In this document: positions 1 through 5,918 of the stretch, piece after piece
How the letters are laid out: each line of letters starts with the position of its first letter
How positions within the stretch are numbered: the first letter of the stretch is position 1
Assembly (NCBI GenBank): GCA_964626885.1
Contig: CAZVJA010000277.1
Coordinates: forward strand, 1 to 5,952
DNA from: CAZVJA01 sp964626885
GTDB lineage: Bacteria > Planctomycetota > Planctomycetia > Planctomycetales > Planctomycetaceae
DNA: 5,952 bases
Reading direction: 5' to 3'
The notes under the pieces: generated by a model
The model's database searches: none
Seen by the model: only the letters and a program-made list of their open reading frames with translations
Told to the model about the DNA's origin: nothing
Position numbers and translations under genes: made by a program

Positions 1-53
1 GTTCTGAGCATTGCGTTGAGGATCGTCAGCAGTTTGTGCATGCAGGCGGTCAG
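1..53 (-). pseudogene. IS110-family transposase, C-terminal fragment (runs off window)
   Basis: Read on the minus strand, this stretch gives 17 codons, LTACMHKLLTILNAMLR, continuing out of the window. The pattern LTACMxKLLTILNAML is characteristic of the extreme C-terminus of IS110/IS116/IS902 transposases, the DEDD-type enzymes that move IS110 elements. In a full-length protein this helix follows several hundred residues of catalytic and transposase-20 domain. Here nothing transposase-like precedes it: from position 54 the DNA becomes an 8-bp repeat cluster, although the frame stays open across it. I read it as a truncated remnant holding only the 3' end of the gene; the stop codon should lie just beyond position 1. 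The match is short, so the family call rests on motif recognition alone. A chance resemblance is possible but unlikely. Confidence 0.6.
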
Positions 54-113
54 GGGTTTTAGGGTGCGAGGGTTCGAGGCATAAAACCATAGAACCCTAG
101 AACCTTCATAACC
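54..113. repeat. Head-to-head cluster of degenerate 8-bp repeats
   Basis: The plus strand reads GGGTTTTA, GGGTGCGA, GGGTTCGA in perfect 8-nt register (54-77). After a 4-nt spacer (78-81), the same unit appears inverted as TAAAACCA, TAGAACCC, TAGAACCT (82-105), with a further decayed copy ending in AACC by 113. The unit is roughly NGGTTYTA. The two halves are imperfectly complementary and could fold into one long, weak stem. The cluster starts exactly where the IS110 fragment ends. It is not a CRISPR: the units are too short and there are no spacers. Function is unknown. Confidence 0.6.
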
Positions 114-320
114 ATCCACCGTCTTCCGCCCTCGACATCAACCGGAAGGCGAGTGATCGGATGCACGAATTGTGCAACGCAATCGCATCCAAGCATTTAC
201 CCCACGAGTGGCGGAATTCTCTTCGCCCTGGCCGTTATGCCACGGAATAATTTCCTCCGTCGTCGTGCAATTCCGCGGCGACTTGCGTGGGACGTGAGCA
301 ATCGTCACATTGGATATCGT

Positions 321-326
321 AAGGAG
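321..326 (+). promoter_or_regulatory. Ribosome binding site of glgB
   Basis: AAGGAG sits 5 nt before the ATG at 332 and fixes the glgB start. The leader between the octamer cluster and this site (114-320) shows no convincing -35/-10 pair. It contains only a short interrupted palindrome, TGCAC-N5-GTGCA at 162-176, which might be an operator half-site pair. Confidence 0.85.
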
Positions 327-331
327 CCGAT

Positions 332-2281
332 ATGACGACGTTTTCAAGGCCCGATACTTTGAGTGACTTGGCCGTCCGATACGATTTCTCGCTGCTCACC
401 GAAGACGACATTTACCTCTTCAACGAGGGGTCGCATTTCAATCTGTACGATAAGCTCGGGGCGCATCCCGCCGTGTGCAATGGTGTCAGCGGCGTCTACT
501 TCGCCGTCTGGGCTCCGAATGCCGAGCGGGTCTCGGTCATCGGCGAGTTCAACGGTTGGAACAAATCCTCGCACCTGCTCCGGCCGCGCGGAAGCTCCGG
601 CATCTTCGAGGGATTTCTCCCCGGAGTCGGACAGGGGACGATCTACAAGTTTCATATCTCGTCCCGCCATCAAGGTTACCGGGTCGATAAGGCGGACCCG
701 TTTGCGGTCCGGACCGAGATCCCGCCTCGCACCGGTTCGGTCGTCGGCAACCTCGACTACAACTGGGGAGACCGGGAGTGGATGCAGTCGCGCGGCTCTC
801 GATCGCGTCTCGAAGCGCCGATCTCAGTTTACGAAGTGCACCTCGGTTCGTGGCGCCGCTCGCCCGATGATCCTGAGAAGGTGCTCGGCTATCGCGATCT
901 GGCTCCCATGCTGGCGGAGCATGTGAAGTACCTTGGCTTCACGCATGTCGAATTTCTGCCGCTCATGGAACATCCGTTCTACGGATCGTGGGGATATCAA
1001 ACGACAGGCTACTTCGCGCCGACAAGCCGCTACGGCAGCCCGCAGGACTTGATGTACCTCATCGATTACCTGCACCGCGAAGGAATCGGCGTGATCTTCG
1101 ATTGGGTGCCGTCGCACTTCCCCAGCGATGAGTTTGGCCTGGCGTACTTCGACGGCACGCATCTGTTTGAACATGCCGATCCGCGCGAAGGGTATCATCC
1201 CGATTGGAACAGCTACATTTTCAACTTCGGCCGCAATGAAGTCGTCTGCTTCCTGTTGAGCAGCGCGCTCTTCTGGCTGGAGAAATACCACATCGACGGA
1301 TTACGCGTCGACGCCGTGGCGTCGATGCTGTATCGCGACTACTCGCGGAAAGAAGGAGAGTGGATTCCCAACAAGTTCGGCGGCCGGGAGAATATCGAAG
1401 CGATCGAACTTCTGCGGCGATTCAACAAAGCGATTTATGAACGATTTCCGGACGTGCAGACGATCGCCGAGGAATCGACCTCCTGGCCGATGGTCTCGCG
1501 CCCCACGTATGTCGGCGGGCTCGGGTTCGGCCTGAAGTGGGACATGGGCTGGATGCACGACACGCTTACCTACATGCGTCACGAGCCGGTGCACCGCAAG
1601 TTTCATCACGGCCAACTGTCGTTCCGTATGATTTATGCGTATCACGAGAACTTCATGCTGCCGCTGTCGCATGATGAAGTGGTGCACGGCAAACGCTCGC
1701 TGTTATCGCAAATGCCGGGAGATGACTGGCAGAAGTTCGCGAACCTGCGCCTGCTGTACGGCTACATGTATGGGCAGCCAGGGAAGAAGCTGCTCTTCAT
1801 GGGAGCCGAATTCGGCCAATGGAAAGAGTGGTCGCACGAGTCGAGCCTCGACTGGCATCTCCTGCAGCATGAGCCGCACATCGGCTTGCAGAACTGGGTC
1901 GCGGCGCTCAACCGCTGCTATCGCGAAGAACCGGCGCTGTTCCAGTGTGATTGCCATCCCGAGGGCTTCGAGTGGATCGACTGCAACGACGGCGATCGGA
2001 GCGTGGTCAGCTTTCTGCGGAAGGGGAGCAACCCGCAGGATATTGTGGCGGTCGTCTGTAACTTCACCCCCGTGATGCGCCACAACTATCGTTTGGGTGT
2101 CCCGCATGGGGGTTACTGGAGAGAAATCCTCAACAGCGACGCTCGGGAATACGGCGGCAGCGGGCAAGGAAATCTTGGCGGCGTGGAAGCGACCCCGCTT
2201 GCCTGTCACGGTCGTCCGTATTCGTTGGATCTCACATTGCCCCCGCTCGGCGTTGTGTACTTGAAGCCGCAATCGAACTGA
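332..2281 (+). CDS. glgB: 1,4-alpha-glucan (glycogen) branching enzyme GlgB
   Basis: GlgB cleaves an alpha-1,4 linkage in a growing glucan and re-attaches the released chain through an alpha-1,6 bond, creating glycogen branches in the cytoplasm (EC 2.4.1.18). Domains along 649 residues: an N-terminal CBM48 module (about 40-125, with GEFNGWN at 71-77), a GH13 (alpha/beta)8 barrel (about 165-540) and a C-terminal beta domain (about 545-645). Catalytic motifs are intact: DWVPSH at 257-262, nucleophile D327 in GLRVDAVAS, acid/base E380 in AEEST, and transition-state D448 in LSHDEVVHGK. Their spacing (53 and 68 residues) matches E. coli D405/E458/D526. At 649 aa it lacks the extra N1 domain of the roughly 730-aa enterobacterial enzyme and belongs to the shorter class. 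The start is supported by AAGGAG 5 nt upstream. glgX follows on the same strand after 163 nt. Identification is very secure. Confidence 0.97.
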   Translation: MTTFSRPDTLSDLAVRYDFSLLTEDDIYLFNEGSHFNLYDKLGAHPAVCNGVSGVYFAVWAPNAERVSVIGEFNGWNKSSHLLRPRGSSGIFEGFLPGVGQGTIYKFHISSRHQGYRVDKADPFAVRTEIPPRTGSVVGNLDYNWGDREWMQSRGSRSRLEAPISVYEVHLGSWRRSPDDPEKVLGYRDLAPMLAEHVKYLGFTHVEFLPLMEHPFYGSWGYQTTGYFAPTSRYGSPQDLMYLIDYLHREGIGVIFDWVPSHFPSDEFGLAYFDGTHLFEHADPREGYHPDWNSYIFNFGRNEVVCFLLSSALFWLEKYHIDGLRVDAVASMLYRDYSRKEGEWIPNKFGGRENIEAIELLRRFNKAIYERFPDVQTIAEESTSWPMVSRPTYVGGLGFGLKWDMGWMHDTLTYMRHEPVHRKFHHGQLSFRMIYAYHENFMLPLSHDEVVHGKRSLLSQMPGDDWQKFANLRLLYGYMYGQPGKKLLFMGAEFGQWKEWSHESSLDWHLLQHEPHIGLQNWVAALNRCYREEPALFQCDCHPEGFEWIDCNDGDRSVVSFLRKGSNPQDIVAVVCNFTPVMRHNYRLGVPHGGYWREILNSDAREYGGSGQGNLGGVEATPLACHGRPYSLDLTLPPLGVVYLKPQSN

Positions 2282-2316
2282 ATTGAGCGGTTCGTGGAGC
2301 CGCGCGGGAAGGGACT

Positions 2317-2348
2317 CGCGGAAACAGCCCGTCATGGGCGGTTCCGCG
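2317..2348 (+). other. GC-rich stem-loop between glgB and glgX
   Basis: CGCGGAA (2317-2323) pairs with TTCCGCG (2342-2348), and inside it GCCC (2327-2330) pairs with GGGC (2336-2339), closing a 5-nt GTCAT loop. A small internal loop separates the two helices. The stem begins 36 nt after the glgB stop. No T-tract follows, so it does not look like a standard intrinsic terminator. It could stabilise the glgB message end, attenuate glgX, or mark an mRNA processing site; these roles are inferred. Confidence 0.45.
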
Positions 2349-2391
2349 TCGGCCGCTGGAACCTGATTGTTGTTCGACCGATTGAAGCATC

Positions 2392-2403
2392 TCGACCGGT
2401 CGA
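2392..2403. repeat. Perfect 12-bp palindrome upstream of glgX
   Basis: TCGACCGGTCGA is a perfect palindrome 41 nt before the preferred glgX start. A further TCGACC occurs just upstream at about 2373. It could be a repressor or activator site, but a 12-bp palindrome can also arise by chance in GC-rich DNA. No promoter elements were convincing beside it. Confidence 0.25.
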
Positions 2404-2430
2404 TGAGAAACTTGGGCGAGGACTTGAGCG

Positions 2431-2435
2431 AGGAG
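2431..2435 (+). promoter_or_regulatory. Ribosome binding site that decides the glgX start
   Basis: AGGAG ends 9 nt before the ATG at 2445. It directly abuts another ATG at 2436 with no spacing, which would not work for initiation there. This favours 2445 over the in-frame alternatives at 2367 (TTG), 2403 and 2436. Confidence 0.65.
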
Positions 2436-2444
2436 ATGTGCGGC

Positions 2445-4580
2445 ATGAGAGTCTGGCCGGGGCGACCGTATCCGCTGGGCGCCACCTGGGACGGGCGCGG
2501 CGTGAATATGGCGTTGTACTCCGAAAACGCCACCCGCGTGGAACTTTGTTTGTTTCAACACGCGGACTCCGCAAGTGAGTCCTTGCGAATCGATCTTCCA
2601 GAGCAGACCGATCAGGTTTGGCACGGCTACTTCCCCGACTTGCGTCCCGGCAGCATTTACGGATTTCGTGTTCACGGGCCATACGAACCCGAAAAAGGTC
2701 ACCGCTTCAACGCGAACAAGATTCTGCTCGATCCCTACGCCAAGGAAGTGGTGCGCGTCACCCGCTGGGGTGACGAGATGTTCGGCTACCGCATCGGTGA
2801 CTCTAAACAGGATCTCTCGTTCGATGAACGGGACAATGCCGCGTCCGCACCGCTTGCCGCGGTCATCGATCCCGCGTTTACCTGGGGAGACGATCGGCAT
2901 CCCCGCACGCCGCCGCACAAAACCGTGATCTACGAATTGCACGTCAAAGGGTTCTCGCAACTGCACCCGGGAATTCCCGAAGAACTGCGGGGAAGCTATG
3001 CGGCTCTTGGCTCCGATGCGGCGCTGCGGCATTTCGCCAAGCTGGGGGTGACAGCCATCGAGCTCCTGCCGGTGCACCATCATCTCGACGACCGGCATCT
3101 GGTTGAGAAAGGACTTTTTAACTACTGGGGATTCAACACGCTCGCGTTCATGGCTCCAGATATCCGCTATGAATCTCAGGACCGTTATGGCGACACGGTG
3201 CGCGAATTCAAAACGATGGTCCGCAACCTGCACGCAGCCGGTTTGGAGGTGATCCTCGACGTCGTGTACAACCACACTGCCGAGGGAAACCATCTGGGGC
3301 CGACCCTCTCCTTCCGCGGCATCGATAACGCGGCGTATTACCGGCTTGCACCGAAGGAGCCGCGGTTCTACATGGACTACAGCGGCTGCGGCAACATGCT
3401 CAATGTTTCGAATCCCCGCGTGCTGCAACTGATCATGGACAGCCTCCGGTACTGGGTGCTCGACATGCACATCGACGGTTTCCGGTTCGATCTGGCGAGC
3501 ACGCTGGCGCGCGAACTGCACGCCGTCGACAAGCTGGGAGCGTTCTTCGACATCATCCACCAGGATCCGGTACTCTCGCAGGTGAAGTTGATCGCGGAGC
3601 CGTGGGATCTCGGCGAAGGAGGTTACCAGGTCGGTAACTTCCCGGTCGGCTGGTCGGAGTGGAACGGCAAGTACCGCGATTGCGTTCGCCGCTTCTGGAA
3701 AGGGGATGGCGGGATCATCTCCGAATTTGCCACTCGTATCTGCGGAAGCAGCGACTTGTACGCCTGGAGCAGCCGCCGTCCGCACGCGAGCATCAATTTT
3801 GTCACCTGTCATGACGGCTTCACGCTGAACGATCTGGTGTCGTACGACCGCAAGCATAATGAAGCCAACGGCGACGACAATAAGGACGGCGCGAATGAAA
3901 ACCTCAGTTGGAACTGCGGGGCGGAGGGAGAGACCGACAAGCCGGAGATTCGCGCGCTCCGCGAACGGAAGAAGCGGAATTTTCTCGCGACGTTGATGCT
4001 CTCGCAGGGGATTCCCATGATTCTGGCCGGCGATGAATTCGGCAACACCCAGGAGGGAAACAACAACGCCTATTGCCAGGATAACGAGCTCAGCTGGCTC
4101 GACTGGAACCATACCAAAGAACAGCGCGATCTGCTGGAATTTACCGCCAACCTGATCCGCTTCTGGCGGCATCAGCCGGTGCTTCGCCAGCGGCGGTTCT
4201 TCCACGATCTCGATATTCTCAGTACCGCCGACGATATTATTATCTGGTACGATCCCTCCGGGCAGGAGATGTCGAAAGAAGCTTGGAGCACCGGTTATGC
4301 ACGCTGCCTGGGGATGCTGCTCAAAGGGGACAATATCGATGTCAACGAATACGGCGAGACGATCTCCGGTGACACGCTGCTGATTTTGTTCAGCGCCGAC
4401 CACGTGATGAACATCGATTTCACTCTTCCCCGAATCGCCGGCAAGCCATATTGGGAATTGGTTGTCGATACGACTTTCCCCGACTGGAAAAAGCGGCGCA
4501 AGTGGAGATCGGGCAAGCCGTACAAAGTGAACGCGTGCAGTCTCGCGGTCTTGCGCGCGCTCGGCCCGCAACACGAGTGA
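2445..4580 (+). CDS. glgX: Glycogen debranching enzyme GlgX (isoamylase-type)
   Basis: GlgX hydrolyses alpha-1,6 branch linkages in glycogen or its limit dextrins, releasing linear malto-oligosaccharides in the cytoplasm (TreX/isoamylase branch of GH13). The 711-aa product starts MRVWPGRPYPLGATWDG, the usual N-terminus of the family, which supports this start. An N-terminal CBM48 module covers about 5-100, the barrel about 155-560 and a C-terminal beta domain about 600-705. Catalytic motifs are complete: DVVYNH at 272-277, nucleophile D349 in GFRFDLAS, acid/base E385 in AEPWDLG, and H456-D457 in CHDGFTLNDLVSY. Other family signatures are NFPVGWSEWNGKYRD and AGDEFGNTQEGNNNAYCQD. It is somewhat longer than E. 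coli GlgX (657 aa). An in-frame extension to 2367 exists but is not family-like. It lies downstream of glgB and counterbalances it. Substrate preference between phosphorylase limit dextrin and native glycogen cannot be read from sequence. Confidence 0.95.
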   Translation: MRVWPGRPYPLGATWDGRGVNMALYSENATRVELCLFQHADSASESLRIDLPEQTDQVWHGYFPDLRPGSIYGFRVHGPYEPEKGHRFNANKILLDPYAKEVVRVTRWGDEMFGYRIGDSKQDLSFDERDNAASAPLAAVIDPAFTWGDDRHPRTPPHKTVIYELHVKGFSQLHPGIPEELRGSYAALGSDAALRHFAKLGVTAIELLPVHHHLDDRHLVEKGLFNYWGFNTLAFMAPDIRYESQDRYGDTVREFKTMVRNLHAAGLEVILDVVYNHTAEGNHLGPTLSFRGIDNAAYYRLAPKEPRFYMDYSGCGNMLNVSNPRVLQLIMDSLRYWVLDMHIDGFRFDLASTLARELHAVDKLGAFFDIIHQDPVLSQVKLIAEPWDLGEGGYQVGNFPVGWSEWNGKYRDCVRRFWKGDGGIISEFATRICGSSDLYAWSSRRPHASINFVTCHDGFTLNDLVSYDRKHNEANGDDNKDGANENLSWNCGAEGETDKPEIRALRERKKRNFLATLMLSQGIPMILAGDEFGNTQEGNNNAYCQDNELSWLDWNHTKEQRDLLEFTANLIRFWRHQPVLRQRRFFHDLDILSTADDIIIWYDPSGQEMSKEAWSTGYARCLGMLLKGDNIDVNEYGETISGDTLLILFSADHVMNIDFTLPRIAGKPYWELVVDTTFPDWKKRRKWRSGKPYKVNACSLAVLRALGPQHE

Positions 4581-4619
4581 CGGCGGATGGGGGAACTCTC
4601 ATCGCCGTCGATGTTCCCC
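4579..4619 (+). other. Interlocked inverted repeats at the glgX stop (alternative hairpins or pseudoknot)
   Basis: GACGGCG (4579-4585) is complementary to CGCCGTC (4603-4609), extended by ATG/CAT across a one-base bulge. GGGGAAC (4590-4596), which lies inside that loop, is complementary to GTTCCCC (4613-4619). The two 7-bp helices cross, so they form either mutually exclusive hairpins or an H-type pseudoknot. The first arm overlaps the TGA stop. There is no T-tract after either helix, so if this ends transcription it is not by the canonical intrinsic mechanism. Confidence 0.5.
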
Positions 4620-4762
4620 GATCGAGTGGAGTTTGTATCGGAGTCGATCGCGGCGCTCGAGTACAGACAGTTCAGAAGTCGCTTGTCGATCATGACGAAT
4701 CAAAGCCCTCAGGGAGATGATGATCTCACGCTGTAGTGCTAAGTTGCATTCATCACTGGACT

Positions 4763-4785
4763 TCCGGAATTCGCTGAATTCTGGA
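4763..4785. repeat. 10-bp inverted repeat with 3-nt loop
   Basis: TCCGGAATTC (4763-4772) faces GAATTCTGGA (4776-4785) across a GCT loop; all ten positions pair if one G-T wobble is allowed. CTGGAC also occurs as a direct repeat on either side (4756-4761 and 4781-4786). It lies just upstream of the candidate promoter and no T-tract follows. It could be an operator for the next gene or the 3' stem of the glgX transcript; I cannot distinguish these. Confidence 0.45.
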
Positions 4786-4796
4786 CAGCGCGCTAC

Positions 4797-4825
4797 TCGA
4801 CTCTCCCCCGACTCCCCCTTACGAT
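4797..4825 (+). promoter_or_regulatory. Candidate sigma-70-like promoter of the secreted redox gene
   Basis: TCGACT (4797-4802, 4/6 to the -35 consensus), a 17-nt spacer, and TACGAT (4820-4825, 4/6 to the -10 consensus). The spacer is mostly a near-tandem repeat, CGACTCTCCCC then CGACTCCCCC (4798-4818). Transcription would begin near 4832, giving a leader of about 80 nt. Neither box is strong. Confidence 0.3.
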
Positions 4826-4839
4826 AAACACATCGATTT

Positions 4840-4854
4840 CGCGGATGGTCCGCG
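4840..4854 (+). other. Small leader hairpin
   Basis: CGCGGA-TGG-TCCGCG forms a 6-bp GC-rich stem with a 3-nt loop, about 60 nt before the redox gene start. If the promoter at 4797-4825 is right, it lies in the 5' untranslated leader. It may be an mRNA-stabilising stem or an operator. Confidence 0.35.
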
Positions 4855-4902
4855 CGATGAAACTTTTTGCGAATGACAAACGCTTCCCTCTGGATCTCAA
4901 CG

Positions 4903-4907
4903 AGGAG
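4903..4907 (+). promoter_or_regulatory. Ribosome binding site that decides the secreted protein start
   Basis: AGGAG lies 6 nt before the ATG at 4914. The frame is open further upstream, with in-frame starts at 4845 and 4857, but those would bury the signal peptide behind about 20 charged residues and lack a comparable site. The start at 4914 is therefore preferred. Confidence 0.8.
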
Positions 4908-4913
4908 CTAAGA

Positions 4914-5471
4914 ATGAGTAAGTGGCTTGCAGCGGCGGCCGCGATGACATTGGCTGTCGGCAGTGGACTCTGGGCTTTCGCCGGTGATGCGGAATCCGGG
5001 GTAAAAATCGGAGACGACCCCGCTCCGTTCGAGGTGAAGGATGCGACCGGACCGGCTGCCGGCGAGAGTCTCTGCTATCGCTGCCGTTACGGTAAAAGTC
5101 CCGTTGTCAGCATCTTCACACGCAAGATGGACGACCATGTCGCCGGCCTCATCAAGCAGATCGACGCCGAGATTGCCAAGAACGAAGGAAAGAAAATGAA
5201 GGCGTTCGTCGTCCTGCTGACCGACGATCCCGATGCCGCCGAGCCGATGCTCAAGGAAGTCGCCAAAAAGAATCAGATCAAGCACGTTCCGCTCACGATC
5301 TTCGACGGCCCGGCTGGACCTCCCGACTATCAACTTGCAAAGGAAGCCGAAGTGACCGTCATGATGTGGGTCAAGGACGGCGTGAAGGTCAATGAAACCT
5401 TCGCTGCCAACAAGCTCGACGAAAAGACGGTTAAAGCAATTGTCAAAGAGACCGCGAAGATCCTGAACTGA
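4914..5471 (+). CDS. Exported thioredoxin-fold protein with CYRC motif (planctomycete-type)
   Basis: The 185-aa product begins MSKWLAAAAAMTLAVGSGLW, a classic signal peptide with a likely signal peptidase I site after AFA (residues 21-23), so it should act outside the cytoplasmic membrane. The mature part follows a redoxin layout: VKIGDDPAPFEVKDATG (30-46), a CxxC motif at C54-C57 within SLCYRCRYG, a beta strand PVVSIFTRK, a helix, a strand AFVVLLTDD (97-105), and VPLTIFDGP (125-133), where P126 would be the cis-proline facing the active site. The CYRC dipeptide differs from the CGPC of thioredoxin. I associate this layout with small secreted proteins in planctomycetes of uncharacterised function. 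A thiol-disulfide role is inferred from the motif, not established. It is apparently a single-gene unit, with its own candidate promoter and a strong terminator 65 nt downstream. Confidence 0.85.
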   Translation: MSKWLAAAAAMTLAVGSGLWAFAGDAESGVKIGDDPAPFEVKDATGPAAGESLCYRCRYGKSPVVSIFTRKMDDHVAGLIKQIDAEIAKNEGKKMKAFVVLLTDDPDAAEPMLKEVAKKNQIKHVPLTIFDGPAGPPDYQLAKEAEVTVMMWVKDGVKVNETFAANKLDEKTVKAIVKETAKILN

Positions 5472-5535
5472 TCGGTTTGATCGTTCAACCCGTCGCGAGA
5501 CGGGGTACCGAACGGCCGATTCGCAATGCACATGG

Positions 5536-5567
5536 AAGCCCACCGACAGCCGTCGGTGGGCTTTTTT
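5536..5567 (+). terminator. Intrinsic (Rho-independent) terminator
   Basis: AGCCCACCGAC (5537-5547) pairs perfectly with GTCGGTGGGCT (5552-5562) around an AGCC loop, and six T residues (5562-5567) follow at once. An extra A-T pair from 5536 extends the stem to 12 bp. It closes transcription of the secreted redox gene and is the only textbook terminator in the window. Confidence 0.95.
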
Positions 5568-5679
5568 ATCTTGTCGATGGGAGTTCCCCGGGTTCCGGCG
5601 ACACTCGCAAATTATGGAATGGATTCAACCCCCCTGGGCCCTCCAGCCCGATTTTCTGCGGTTCCTTCTCCCGAAACCG

Positions 5680-5706
5680 TTGGAATCGGACGCGACAGTG
5701 TATAAT
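5680..5706 (+). promoter_or_regulatory. Promoter with perfect -10 box for the right-edge gene
   Basis: TATAAT at 5701-5706 matches the -10 consensus exactly. TTGGAA at 5680-5685 is a 4/6 match to the -35 box, with a short 15-nt spacer. A broken inverted repeat (CCGATT and CGGTT at 5648-5663 against AACCG and AATCGG at 5675-5689) overlaps the -35 region and could be an operator. It lies downstream of the terminator at 5536-5567, so it should serve the gene starting at 5919. The predicted leader is about 200 nt. Confidence 0.5.
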
Positions 5707-5740
5707 TTCGTAGGACTTGAGGAGTCAGGGGTTCGTCAGT

Positions 5741-5862
5741 TGAGATGGTTTCAAAACCATGACTTTGGGAGGGCGACGCTCCGTCGGAGCCGCCAGAACG
5801 AGAGACTTTCGGTCGCCGCGGCTCGGCGGGAGCCTCGCCCTCCCGGTTTTGAAACCACCTCA
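5741..5862. repeat. MITE/REP-like inverted-repeat element of planctomycete type
   Basis: The outer arms TGAGATGGTTTCAAAACC (5741-5758) and GGTTTTGAAACCACCTCA (5845-5862) match at 17 of 18 positions, including a perfect 13-bp core. Inner arms at 5767-5793 and 5818-5844 match at 23 of 27 positions and carry the GGGAGGGCGA...GAGCCGC core. Each inner arm also has its own small hairpin (GCTCC-GTC-GGAGC and GGCTC-GGCGG-GAGCC), as in REP/BIME elements. TCAGT flanks it at 5736-5740 and 5865-5869, a possible target duplication if the element ends at 5864. The right arm read on the minus strand gives REGEAPAEP, a recurrent spurious peptide in planctomycete annotations. There is no transposase inside, so any movement would need help in trans. 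Confidence 0.75.
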
Positions 5863-5908
5863 TATCAGTCGATCGCGGGCAGTGAACCGCGGCCGAGGAT
5901 CACCAGGG

Positions 5909-5914
5909 AAGGAG
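5909..5914 (+). promoter_or_regulatory. Ribosome binding site of the right-edge gene
   Basis: AAGGAG precedes the ATG at 5919 by 4 nt. It is strong enough to support a real start despite the very short visible coding part. Confidence 0.7.
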
Positions 5915-5918
5915 CGGC

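Larger units (their letters stand above)
4581..4913. other. Gene-free interval between glgX and the secreted redox gene
   Basis: This 333-nt gap has no open frame with a ribosome binding site and recognisable product. It holds the structure at the glgX stop, a small stem GAGAT-N4-ATCTC (4714-4727), the stem-loop at 4763-4785, a candidate promoter near 4797-4825 and a leader hairpin at 4840-4854. No canonical terminator with a T-tract is visible in it. Confidence 0.7.

Noticed and set aside
54..113. CRISPR array or telomere-like repeat
   Set aside because: Units are 8 bp, degenerate, without spacers and inverted about a centre. No cas genes are present and nothing indicates a replicon end.
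153..335. Open frame of 60 codons just upstream of glgB, ending in an ATGA overlap with its start
   Set aside because: GTG start with only a weak, closely spaced GGAAGG; no recognisable domain or signal; third-position base use shows no clear coding bias. More likely leader DNA, though a leader peptide cannot be fully excluded.
2367..2444. N-terminal extension of GlgX by up to 26 residues from a TTG start
   Set aside because: The family N-terminus begins at MRVWPG, and the AGGAG site is properly spaced only for the ATG at 2445.
2232..4574. 780-codon open frame on the minus strand opposite glgX
   Set aside because: It mirrors the codon structure of glgX, which has complete catalytic motifs. 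The antisense product has no recognisable domain and no ribosome binding site evidence.
4763..4785. Intrinsic terminator for glgX
   Set aside because: The stem is good but no T-tract follows, and it is nearly 200 nt past the stop codon next to a candidate promoter; left as an unassigned inverted repeat.
4845..4913. N-terminal extension of the secreted redox protein
   Set aside because: The extension is charged and would precede the signal peptide, and it has no good ribosome binding site. The start at 4914 has AGGAG at 6 nt.
5612..5863. Minus-strand open frame of 83 codons containing REGEAPAEP
   Set aside because: It is the translation of the inverted-repeat element and the adjoining promoter region; this peptide is a common artefact of such repeats.
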